From Burkholderiaceae bacterium (lineage in GTDB: Bacteria > Pseudomonadota > Gammaproteobacteria > Burkholderiales > Burkholderiaceae_E), in NCBI GenBank assembly GCA_016710525.1, contig JADJVQ010000023.1, positions 9,083 through 73,082 of the forward strand: a stretch of DNA of 64,000 bases. The letters run 5' to 3'. Shown here piece by piece: positions 54,459 through 62,561 of the stretch. Below the pieces are notes generated by a model. The model saw only the letters and a program-made list of their open reading frames with translations, did no database searches and was not told the DNA's origin. The translations under genes and the position numbers were made by a program. The stretch's first letter is position 1; each line of letters opens with the position of its first letter.

Positions 54459-56979
54459 ATGAGCGAGCAGGCTCCCCTGGACGGGGTACGGGTGATCGAC
54501 GACAGCCAGGGCCCGATGGCGGGCCTGGCCACGATGATCCTGGCCGACTACGGCGCGCAGGTGACCAAGATCGAACCGCCCACTGGCGATCCCTGGCGCG
54601 CGATGGCATCCGCGCCGCTGTGGCTGCGCGGCAAGCGCAGCGTGGTGCTGAGCCCCGATGTTCCGTCCGAGCGCAAGGCGATGCTGGCGCTGGCAGGCCG
54701 CGCCGATGTCTGGATCCGCGGGCCGCTTCTGGCGGCCGGCGCGCCTTCCGATGCCGAACTGATGGCGGCCAATCCGCGCCTGGTCGTCGGCTGGGTCAGC
54801 GCCTTCGGGCGCAGCGGACCGTATGCCGACTATCCGCCTTACGAGGCGCTGGTCGCGGCCAAAGTGGGCCGCATGCTGCAGTTCCGCGGCCTGCCCTCGC
54901 GGACCGGTCCGGTCTATGCGGCCTTGCAGGTCGCCACTCACGCCGCCTCGCAATCGCTGCTGTCGGGCGTGCTGGCGGCGCTGCGCGCCCGCGATCGGGA
55001 CGGCCTCGGGCAGGTGCTTGAGACCTCGCTGCTGCGCGGGCTGCTGCCCTACGAGATGAACAATGTTCTGGCGGTCCAGGTCAATGCGCAGCGCCGCGCC
55101 CGGGGCGAGCCCGAACTGCCCGCGCCGCCCGACCCGGCCCTGGTGATGCCGACCCTGAACTACCACCCGCTGCGCACCCGCGACGGCCGCTGGCTGCAGA
55201 TGGGCAACCTGCTGCCGCATCTGTTCATGAATTTCGTGCGCGCGATCGGCCTGGCTGACGAACTGGCCGCGCTCGGCGTGTCCGGCCAGCCCGATCTCTG
55301 GCCGGAGGACCGTCGCGAGGCGTTCCGCGACCGCCTGCTGATGCGCCTTCAGGACAAGACACTGGACGAATGGCAGGCGATCTTCATCGCCGACGGCGGG
55401 GTGGCCTCGCATCCCTATCAGAGCACCCAGCAGGCGCTGGACGATCCGGATGCGATCGCCAACGGCCACTCGATCCCGATGGGCGACACGGGCCGCCAGC
55501 TCGGCCTGCTGGCCAAGCTCACGCGCACACCCGGCCGCGCGGGTGCGCAGGCCCCAGCGCTCGGACAGCACACGCGGGCAGTGCTGGCGGAGTTGGCGCA
55601 CGCGGCGGCAACCCACGCAGGCCCTGCCTCTTCCGACGATGCCGGCGCCAGCGCGAACCTCGCGAGCTCGCCGGCAGACCCGGCACAAGCTGCACAGGCC
55701 GCACAGGCCGCACAGGCTGCACCTGCCGCATCGGGCGCACCGGCAAGCACCGCGCGCCCTCCCCGCCCTGCCCCGCTGGCCGGCCTCACCGTGGTCGAGG
55801 CCGCGACCATCATCGCGGCGCCCTTCGGCGCCTCGCTGCTGGCCGATCTGGGCGCGCGGGTCATCAAGCTCGAGCCGCTCGAGGGCGATCCCTTCCGCGG
55901 CATGGCGCCGGGCCTCGGGGCGGCCCGGGTGAACACCGGCAAGGAATGCATCGGCCTGGATCTGAAGCAGGCGCAGGCCCAGGACGTCGCGCAGCGCCTG
56001 GTGGCGCGCGCCGACGTGTTCATCCACAACTATCGGCCCGGCGTGCCGGAACGTCTGGGCCTGGGCTACGAACAACTGGCGGCCCTGAACCCGGGCCTCG
56101 TCTATGTGTCGGCCAATGGTTATGGCCCGGCCGGGCCCGGCGCCCTGCGGCCGTCAACCCATCCCATCCCGGGGGCCGCCATGGGCGGCGTGCTGCATCA
56201 GATTGGCGGCGCGCCATCGACCGAACCGATGGACCTCGCGCAGCTGCGCGAGACCGCGCGCCGGCTGATGCGGGCAAACGACGTCAATCCCGACCCGAAC
56301 ACCTCGCTGGTCATCTGCTCGGCGGTGCTGCTGGGACTGCAGGCCAGGCACCGCCACCACGTCGGCCAGGCGATTTTCGTCGATATGTTCGGCGCCAATG
56401 CCTATGCTAATTTCGATGATTGCCTGCGTTATCCGGACAAGCCGCCGCGCGAATCGCCCGACCGCGAAGGCCATGGGCTGAATCCGCTGTGGCGCCTGTA
56501 TCGCTGCGCGCAGGGATGGGTCTTCCTGGCGATCGCCAAACAGCGCCGACTGGCAACGAATGCGGCAATGCCTGGGCGACACGATGGCCCATGTGCCGGC
56601 GCTGGATTTTGTGGCCGCGCGCCAGGGCGGCGAGCCTGTGGTTGCCGCCCTGCAAGCCATGTTCGAGAGCGACGATGCCGCCCGATGGGAGGCCCGCCTG
56701 GCCAGCCGCGGCGTGGGTTGCGTGCAGGCCGATGCGCAGCTGCCCGAACAGTTTTTCGCCACCGATCCGCAGGCGCTGGCCGAACAGCTGCTGCTGCCGG
56801 CGCGCCATCCCCAATGGGGCGCGTACCTGCGCCACGGCGCGCAGGTGGTGCTGCATGGCACGCCCGGCGTGTACGCGGGCACGGGGGTGGCCGGCGGCCA
56901 CACCGGCGCGCTGCTGAGCGAACTGGGCTTCGCCGACGCCGAGCAACAGCGTCTGCGGGCCGCGGCGGCCGTCGCCTGA
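54459..56979 (+). CDS. Tandem CaiB/BaiF CoA-transferase fusion (one frameshift)
   Basis: One gene encodes two type III CoA-transferase domains. Domain 1 (about 1-375) begins DGVRVIDDSQGPMAGLATMI and has TKIEPPTGDPWRAM. A linker rich in Ala-Gln repeats follows, then domain 2 (about 435-839) from GLTVVEAATIIAAPFGASLL with IKLEPLEGDPFRGM. One extra C near 56546 breaks domain 2. Reading continues as RMRQCLGDTMAHVPALDFVA and ends at 56979. Corrected length is 839 residues. Normal enzymes are interlocked dimers, so a fusion makes the dimer in one chain. I cannot place the catalytic Asp confidently in either half. Confidence 0.8.
55683..55727 (+). repeat. Five 9-bp units coding an Ala-Gln linker
   Basis: Five units close to GCACAGGCC encode a string of Ala-Gln-Ala between the two CoA-transferase domains. 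It looks like a slippage-expanded hinge. Confidence 0.75.
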
Positions 56980-56984
56980 CGGCC

Positions 56985-57083
56985 GCCTGGCGACGGCCCG
57001 GCGACTGCCTGGCGACTGCCTGGCGATGGCCTGGCGACTGCCTGGCGACTGCCTGGCGACTGCCTGGCCACGGCCCGGCGACG
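56985..57083. repeat. Nine 11-bp tandem repeats
   Basis: Nine consecutive units of GCCTGGCGACT (with C/T and A/G variants) start five bases after the CoA-transferase stop. Units 1-2 and 8-9 share the same pair of variants, so 22-base higher-order copying is likely. No gene overlaps. The stretch to the hydratase stop at 57157 holds nothing else I recognise. Confidence 0.85.
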
Positions 57084-57156
57084 GCGGCTTGGCGGCCGCC
57101 GACTGAGCGCCCGAGCCTGGAACCCTGACGCTTGCCCGGCGCCGTGCCCCCTGTGC

Positions 57157-57993
57157 TCAGCGCCCGACGAAGTTCGGCGCCCGCTTGGCCTTGTAGCTGC
57201 TCAGCCCCTCGCGGAAGTCCTCGGTGGCCACACAGCGATCCTGTTCCAGATTCGCGGCGGCGAATCCTTCGTCATAAACATCGTCGGCCGCGGTCCAGAT
57301 CTGCGCCTTCATCGCGGCCAGCGCCCGCGGCGCCGAGTTGGCGGCGATGGCGCGGGCGTACTGCGTGACATGCGGCATCAGCGCGTCGTCATCGAAGACC
57401 GCATTCACCACGCCCAGCCGCTCGGCCTCGACGCCGTCGAAGCGGCGGGCGGTGTACAGCAGATCGGCCGCCCGGGCGGTTCCGATCAGCCGCGGCAGCA
57501 GCCAGCCCACGCCCTTCTCGGCCGGCACGCCCAGGCGCGCGAAGGTCGCGTTGAACAAGGCCGAACGCGCGGCAAAGCGGATGTCGCAATGCAGCGAAAG
57601 AATGAAACCCCAGCCGAAGGCCGCTCCGTTGACCGCCGCGATCGTCGGCTTGCGCGAGGTGATCAGCGCGTTCCAGCCGCCGCTGTAATAGCGCTGCAGG
57701 CTGGGGCCGATGTCGTCGCCCCATTGCGGCGGGGGCGGCAGCTCGGCCGGTTCGCTGCGATCGCCGGAGCGGCCGGTGCCGATGATCGACAGATCCATCC
57801 CCGCCGAAAATCCCCGGCCCGCACCGGTCACCACGATCACCCGCACGTCGGGATCGGCGGACGCCCGGATCACCGAGTGGAAGAACTGCTCGAGCATCGC
57901 CGGGGTGAGCGCATTGAGCTTGTCGGGTCGATTGAAGGTCAGCGTCGCGACACCTGCCTCGAGCGCATACAAGATCGGTGAATCATCAGTCAT
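57157..57993 (-). CDS. Enoyl-CoA hydratase/isomerase family protein
   Basis: This 278-residue crotonase-fold enzyme starts at MTDDSPILYALEAGVATLTF with GGAG six bases upstream; an ATG at 58005 is the alternative. Oxyanion motifs are VTGAGRGFSAGMDLSIIG and AAVNGAAFGWGFILSLHCDI. The active-site segment ATFARLGVPAEKGVGWLLPR has the Glu expected of a hydratase. It is divergent from the ACAD pair on the right and shares their likely pathway. Confidence 0.87.
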   Translation of the reverse strand: MTDDSPILYALEAGVATLTFNRPDKLNALTPAMLEQFFHSVIRASADPDVRVIVVTGAGRGFSAGMDLSIIGTGRSGDRSEPAELPPPPQWGDDIGPSLQRYYSGGWNALITSRKPTIAAVNGAAFGWGFILSLHCDIRFAARSALFNATFARLGVPAEKGVGWLLPRLIGTARAADLLYTARRFDGVEAERLGVVNAVFDDDALMPHVTQYARAIAANSAPRALAAMKAQIWTAADDVYDEGFAAANLEQDRCVATEDFREGLSSYKAKRAPNFVGR

Positions 57994-58137
57994 CGGAAAC
58001 TCCATTGCGTGCGTTTTTCGTGCCCCCGCAGCGGCGCCGAAGTCTGGCTTGCGGACCAGGCGAAGTGCCGGTGCGCCGGGGGTTGGACTACCATGAGAAC
58101 ACAGCGCCGACACTCAATCGATCGACAGGACGACTTC

Positions 58138-59271
58138 ATGGAATTCGACTTCTCCGCGGAACAGAAGCAGCTCAAGGAACAGGCGCGCCGCTACCTCGCC
58201 GACCATTGCGACCGCACCGCGGTCCGCGCGGTGCTCGACGGGCCGCAGCCCTACGACAAAGCGCTATGGAAGGGACTCGGCGAGCTCGGCTATCTGGGCG
58301 CTTCCATTCCCGAGGCCTATGGCGGCCTGGGCGCCGGTTACCTCGAGGCCTGCGTGATCGCCGAAGAACTGGGCCGGGCAGTCGCGCCGGTGCCCTTCAG
58401 TTCGTCGATTGCCCTTGCCGCCGAATTCCTGATGATCGCCGGCAGCGAAACCCAAAAACAGCAGCACCTGCGCGGCCTGGCCACCGGCGAGTCGATCGGC
58501 TGTTTCGCGTATGCCGAGGGCACCGGTCGTGTCACCAGTGCCTCGATCGGAACCATCGCCACTCGCTCGGGCGAGACCGCCCGCCTGAGCGGCACCAAAA
58601 CGGCGGTGGCCGACGGTGACGTCGCCGATTTCGCGGTGGTCGCGGCCCGCGACAGCGCCGACGCCACCGGGCTGTCGCTGTACCTGGTCGACCTGAAAGG
58701 CGCGGGCGTCAGCCGCGCTCCGGTCGCCACCGTCGACCCGACCCGCAGCCACGCACGCATCGAGTTCACCGATGCACCGGCCGAGCTCCTGGGCGCAGCA
58801 GGCCAGGGCGCCGCCCTGATCGAGCGCGTGTTCGACCGCGCCGCGGTGCTGATCGCGTTCGAGCAGCTCGGCGGCGCCGATCGCGCGCTCGAGATGGCCC
58901 GCGACTATGCGCTGGAGCGTTACGCCTTCGGGCGTCCGATCGGCTCGCTGCAGGCGATCAAGCACATGCTCGCCGACATGTACGTGTCGGCCACGCTGGC
59001 ACGCTCGAACTGCTACTACGGGGCCTGGGCCCTGTCGACCGAATCGGCCGAGCTGCCCGACGCTGCGGCCACCTCGCGGGTCAGCGCCACCCAGGCCTTC
59101 CAGCACTGCGCGCGCAACAACATCCAGGTGCACGGCGGCATGGGCTTCACCTGGGAGTTCGACTGCCACCTGTACTACCGCCGCTCCAACCTGCTGGCGC
59201 TGTCGCTGGGCGCGCTCTCCACCTGGGAAGACCGCCTGATCGACTGCCTGCGCGCCCGCCGCGCCGCCTGA
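58138..59271 (+). CDS. Acyl-CoA dehydrogenase (ACAD 5, small-partner type)
   Basis: The 377-residue flavoenzyme starts MEFDFSAEQKQLKEQARRYL and has the C-terminal RYAFGRPIGSLQAIKHMLAD and QVHGGMGFTWEFDCHLYYRR. The middle domain lacks the usual WCxxxSEP flavin segment and reads CFAYAEGTGRVTSASIG instead. That is the pattern of the non-FAD-binding partner in heteromeric dehydrogenases. It is followed after 40 bases by ACAD 6, which has the missing motif. The two likely form a heterotetramer, as described for sterol-degrading FadE pairs. Confidence 0.9.
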   Translation: MEFDFSAEQKQLKEQARRYLADHCDRTAVRAVLDGPQPYDKALWKGLGELGYLGASIPEAYGGLGAGYLEACVIAEELGRAVAPVPFSSSIALAAEFLMIAGSETQKQQHLRGLATGESIGCFAYAEGTGRVTSASIGTIATRSGETARLSGTKTAVADGDVADFAVVAARDSADATGLSLYLVDLKGAGVSRAPVATVDPTRSHARIEFTDAPAELLGAAGQGAALIERVFDRAAVLIAFEQLGGADRALEMARDYALERYAFGRPIGSLQAIKHMLADMYVSATLARSNCYYGAWALSTESAELPDAAATSRVSATQAFQHCARNNIQVHGGMGFTWEFDCHLYYRRSNLLALSLGALSTWEDRLIDCLRARRAA

Positions 59272-59311
59272 ACGCCGCCCCAGCGCCCGAACGCACCAAG
59301 GACACTGACTG

Positions 59312-60559
59312 ATGAACTTCGACGACACCCCCCAAGAAGCCGCTTTTCGCGCCCAGGCGCGCGCCTGGATCCAGGCCAATGCGCCGCAGGAACTGCGCGC
59401 CGAGCTCGAACTGGCCGGCTTCGGCCAGCCGGCGCTGCGCAGCGGCGATGTGCTCAAGGCCGGCAAGGCCTGGCAGAAGAAAAAGCAGCAAGGCGGCTGG
59501 GCCTGCCTGCACTGGCCGACCGAATTCGGCGGCCGCGGCGCCACGCCCATCGAACGCGTGATCTGGCAGCAGGAGGAAGGCGTTTTCTCCAAACTGTCGT
59601 CGCCCTTCCTGATCGGCCAGGGCATGTGCGGCCCGACGATGATGGCGTTCGCCGCGCAGGAGCACAAACTGCGCTATCTGCCGCCGCTGGCCTCCGGCGA
59701 CGAAGTCTGGTGCCAGCTGTTCTCCGAGCCGGTGGCCGGATCGGACCTGGCCGGCCTGCGGACTCGCGCCGTGCGCGACGGCGACCACTGGGTGGTCAAT
59801 GGCCAGAAGATCTGGACCAGCGGCGCGCACTATTCCGACTTCGGCATCCTGCTCACCCGCACCGACCCCGACGTGGCCAAGCACGACGGCCTCACCATGT
59901 TCTTCATCGACATGAAGAGCCCGGGCATCGAGATCCGCCCGATCAAGCAGGTCAATGGCCAGTCGGGCTTCAATGAGGTCTACTTCACCGACCTGCGCAT
60001 CCCCGACGGCCAGCGCCTGGGCGCGGTCGGCCAGGGCTGGAAGGTCTCGCTGACCACGCTGATGAACGAGCGCCTGTCGATCGGCGCGGGCATGCCCACC
60101 GGTTTTCCGGAGCTGCTCGACCTGTGCTGCCGCTTCGACACCGGCGACGGCCTGGCTATCGACGATTCGGCGGTGCGCTCCAAGCTGGCCACCTGGGCGG
60201 TGCGCACCAGCGGGCTGCGCTACACGGCCTATCGCAGCATCTCGGCGCTGTCCAAGGGCGAGACCCCGGGGCCCGAGAACTCCATCGGCAAGCTGGTCGC
60301 CGGCCAGACGCTGCAGGAGATCGCGATGTTCGCGCTCGACCTGCAGGGCCAGGCCGGCGCGCTGATGGATCCGACCATGGTCGAGGCCTCAGGGCGCTTC
60401 CAGGCCATGCTGCTGCGCTCGCCGGCCACCCGCATCGAGGGCGGCACCGACGAGATCCTGCGCAACATCATTGCCGAGCGGGTGCTGGGCCTGCCGGCCG
60501 ACATGCGTGCCGATCGGGGCATGCCGTTCAACAAGATCCCGGCGCGCAAGGCGGGATAG
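59312..60559 (+). CDS. Acyl-CoA dehydrogenase (ACAD 6, large-partner type)
   Basis: The 415-residue enzyme starts MNFDDTPQEAAFRAQARAWI. The FAD/substrate motifs are WCQLFSEPVAGSDLAGLRTR, VNGQKIWTSGAHYSDFG and, near the C-terminus, IEGGTDEILRNIIAERVLGL. It complements ACAD 5. A diverged fragment of its central coding sequence (59974-60040) reappears at 62433-62495. The frame is intact and the family length is normal. Confidence 0.92.
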   Translation: MNFDDTPQEAAFRAQARAWIQANAPQELRAELELAGFGQPALRSGDVLKAGKAWQKKKQQGGWACLHWPTEFGGRGATPIERVIWQQEEGVFSKLSSPFLIGQGMCGPTMMAFAAQEHKLRYLPPLASGDEVWCQLFSEPVAGSDLAGLRTRAVRDGDHWVVNGQKIWTSGAHYSDFGILLTRTDPDVAKHDGLTMFFIDMKSPGIEIRPIKQVNGQSGFNEVYFTDLRIPDGQRLGAVGQGWKVSLTTLMNERLSIGAGMPTGFPELLDLCCRFDTGDGLAIDDSAVRSKLATWAVRTSGLRYTAYRSISALSKGETPGPENSIGKLVAGQTLQEIAMFALDLQGQAGALMDPTMVEASGRFQAMLLRSPATRIEGGTDEILRNIIAERVLGLPADMRADRGMPFNKIPARKAG

Positions 60560-60586
60560 CGGACGCCCGACTGACATCGCGATTGG

Positions 60587-60609
60587 CGCTGTCTGATAGA
60601 TAGACAGCG
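60587..60609 (+). promoter_or_regulatory. 8-bp inverted repeat between ACAD 6 and vapB
   Basis: CGCTGTCT (60587-60594) and AGACAGCG (60602-60609) are exact complements around a 7-base loop. It could end the dehydrogenase transcript or be a second operator for the antitoxin; it has no T-run. Confidence 0.5.
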
Positions 60610-60614
60610 TCAGG

Positions 60615-60646
60615 TTGAAAATATATACTTTCAATGTATATATTTT
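60615..60646 (+). promoter_or_regulatory. vapBC promoter with an 11-bp inverted-repeat operator
   Basis: AAAATATATAC (60618-60628) and GTATATATTTT (60636-60646) are perfect inverted repeats around TTTCAAT. They overlap a promoter: TTGAAA (60615-60620), an 18-base spacer and TATATT (60639-60644). The AT-rich palindrome stands out sharply from the GC-rich surroundings. VapB-type antitoxins bind such sites to repress their own operon. Confidence 0.75.
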
Positions 60647-60660
60647 GTACAGAGCTAACC

Positions 60661-60927
60661 GTGACCCAAAAGACTGCGAAGCTTTTCGTCAACGGGGGCA
60701 GCCAGGCCGTACGCCTGCCAGCCGAGTTCAGGTTCAACGGCTCGGACGAGGTCTTCATTCGCCGCGATGCAGTCACCGGTGATGTGATCCTGTCGGCCAG
60801 GCGAACGACCAGTTCCTGGCGCGACTTCTTCGCGCTGCGTGACCAGGCCGACGTGCCGGCCGACTTCATGGGCGAGCGCCCACTGAATGAACCGCTGAAG
60901 CCGAGAGACTCGTTCGAGGAGCGGTGA
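60661..60927 (+). CDS. vapB: VapB-type antitoxin (AbrB/MazE fold)
   Basis: The 88-residue antitoxin reads VTQKTAKLFVNGGSQAVRLP from a GTG, then AEFRFNGSDEVFIRRDAVTG, the swapped-hairpin DNA-binding fold of VapB. The C-terminal half is the toxin-neutralising tail. An ATG at 60634 lies inside the operator and downstream of the -35, so I prefer the GTG at 60661, which fits the family N-terminus. Its TGA overlaps the toxin ATG by one base (TGATG), coupling the pair. Confidence 0.88.
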   Translation: MTQKTAKLFVNGGSQAVRLPAEFRFNGSDEVFIRRDAVTGDVILSARRTTSSWRDFFALRDQADVPADFMGERPLNEPLKPRDSFEER

Positions 60928-61337
60928 TGCCGCTCTACATGCTCGATACCGACACGGTGAGCTATCTGGTCCGGGGCAAGACGCCAGCCCTCGATGCGCA
61001 CGTGGCGAGGGTTTCTCCCAGGCACTTGTGCATCTCTGCCGTGACCCGCGGTGAGTTGCTCTACGGCGTCATGCTCAAGGACGGTGCGCGCCGACTCGCC
61101 CATCTGATCGACCAGTTCCTGCTCCGGGTGCGGTGCCTGTCATGGGACGAGGCGGCCGCAACGCACTTCGCGTCGATCGCGGCGCAATTGCACCGGACCG
61201 GTACGCCGATCGGCAGCATGGACGCGATGATTGCCGGGCATGCCCTGGCTGCGGGTGCCGTGCTCGTCACCAACAATGCCCGCCATTTTTCGCGGGTGTC
61301 CGGTCTCATGCTCGACAACTGGTCCCAGGAGCACTGA
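60927..61337 (+). CDS. vapC: VapC-type toxin (PIN-domain ribonuclease)
   Basis: The 136-residue PIN-domain protein should cleave RNA, usually tRNA, when its antitoxin is lost. The acidic active-site residues are in place: Asp7 (MLDTDTVSYLV), Glu43 (VTRGELLYGV), Asp99 (GSMDAMIAGHA), and the Asn in VTNNARHFSRV. A GTG at 60924 is the alternative start. It is the second gene of the vapBC operon. The pair appears intact and is probably acquired. Confidence 0.9.
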   Translation: MPLYMLDTDTVSYLVRGKTPALDAHVARVSPRHLCISAVTRGELLYGVMLKDGARRLAHLIDQFLLRVRCLSWDEAAATHFASIAAQLHRTGTPIGSMDAMIAGHALAAGAVLVTNNARHFSRVSGLMLDNWSQEH

Positions 61338-61464
61338 GCCCCGGCCGCCCCGTGCCGACCGAGGCGAAGGCGCGGGCTCGGACGACGAAGTTCGCGGCCT
61401 ACACGATCTGAGCGTTCAGCGTTCGTCCTGCGCTCTTCATCGCAGACCGAAGCGACATCGGCCC

Positions 61465-62346
61465 TCAACCGCCCTGGCGCTGCGCCAGCCGATCGATCCG
61501 CTCCTGCATCGGCGGATGCGTCGAAAACAGCGCCATCAGTCCGCTGGGTTGCCCGCTGATGCCCATGGCCTGCAAGGTCTTGGGCATCTCACCGGGCTCC
61601 AGCCCGCCCAGCCGCGCCAGCGCATTGATCATCGGCTGCTTGCGCCCCATCAGATCGGCGGCGCCCGCATCGGCGCGAAACTCGCGCTGGCGCGAGAACC
61701 AGGCCACGATGATCGCGGCCACGAAGCCCAGCAGGATGTCGAGCACGATCGTGGTGACGTAGTAGCCGATGCCCGGCCCGTCGTTCTGGTTGCGCAGGAT
61801 CACCTTGTCGACGATGTTGCCGATCACCCGCGACAGGAACACCACGAAGGTATTCATCACGCCCTGGATAAGCGCCATCGTCACCATGTCGCCATTGGCG
61901 ACGTGGGCCACCTCATGGCCGATCACCGCCTCCACTTCTTCGCGGTTCATCGACTGCAGCAGTCCGGTGGAAACCGCCACCAGCGCCGAGTTCTTGAAAG
62001 CGCCGGTGGCAAAGGCATTGGGCGCGCCCTCGTAGATGCCCACCTGCGGCATCGTGAGCCCGGCCTTGTCGGCAAAGCGCTTCACGGTGGCGACCAGCCA
62101 GGCATGCGTCGGGTCGCTCGACTCGTTGATCACCTGCACGCCCATGCTCCACTTGGCCATGGGCTTGCTGATCAGCAGCGAAATGATGGCACCGCCAAAA
62201 CCCATCACCAGCGAAAAGCCGAGCAGCGACGTGAGATTCAGGCCGTTGGCGGTGAGAAAGCGGTTCAGGCCCAGCACATTCACCACCAGGCCCAGCACCA
62301 GCATCACACCCAGGTTGGTGAGCACGAACAGCAGGATTCTTTTCAT
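61465..62346 (-). CDS. htpX: Protease HtpX
   Basis: This 293-residue inner-membrane zinc metalloprotease takes part in quality control of membrane proteins. Two N-terminal helices (ILLFVLTNLGVMLVLGLVV, LLGFSLVMGFGGAIISLLI) precede the HEVAH zinc motif (His144, Glu145, His148). Two more helices and the third zinc ligand region SRQREFRADAGAADL follow. The frame and length are normal. An inverted repeat overlaps its start codon and upstream leader and might control translation. Confidence 0.94.
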   Translation of the reverse strand: MKRILLFVLTNLGVMLVLGLVVNVLGLNRFLTANGLNLTSLLGFSLVMGFGGAIISLLISKPMAKWSMGVQVINESSDPTHAWLVATVKRFADKAGLTMPQVGIYEGAPNAFATGAFKNSALVAVSTGLLQSMNREEVEAVIGHEVAHVANGDMVTMALIQGVMNTFVVFLSRVIGNIVDKVILRNQNDGPGIGYYVTTIVLDILLGFVAAIIVAWFSRQREFRADAGAADLMGRKQPMINALARLGGLEPGEMPKTLQAMGISGQPSGLMALFSTHPPMQERIDRLAQRQGG

Positions 62347-62405
62347 CGGGGATATTCCAGTTGGGGGTCAACAGAGACACCGTAGCGGCGCACTGTATCC
62401 CCGAT
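62345..62405 (-). promoter_or_regulatory. 10-bp inverted repeat pairing the htpX start with its leader
   Basis: ATCGGGGATA at 62345-62354 and TATCCCCGAT at 62396-62405 are perfect complements across 41 bases. In the htpX mRNA the downstream arm contains the first two bases of the AUG, and the GGAA that could serve as ribosome-binding site lies next to it. Pairing would hide the start. The spacer contains a small GTTG/CAAC hairpin. Random matches of this size are expected a few times in a window this large, so this is a hypothesis. Confidence 0.45.
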
Positions 62406-62432
62406 CGCACCGCAGATGCCCATTGCCCTTGA

Positions 62433-62495
62433 CGAGGTCTGCGTCACCGACCTGCGCATCCCCGACAGCCAGCGCCTGGGCGCCGGCCAAGGGCG
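62433..62495 (+). other. Fragment of an acyl-CoA dehydrogenase gene
   Basis: This stretch encodes EVCVTDLRIPDSQRLGAGQG and aligns at DNA level with 59974-60040 of ACAD 6 (EVYFTDLRIPDGQRLGAVGQ), with about six substitutions and a three-base gap. It is not part of any gene here. It looks like a remnant of a duplicated or lost dehydrogenase gene between htpX and the serine hydrolase gene. Confidence 0.65.
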
Positions 62496-62561
62496 GCAGA
62501 CCGGCCGGCACCGACAGCACAGCCACCCGTGCGGATCGGATGCTGCAGATGCCGCATGAGA

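Noticed and set aside
60634..60660. Earlier ATG for vapB
   Set aside because: It lies within the operator/promoter, so it would be upstream of the predicted transcript; the GTG at 60661 gives the family N-terminus.
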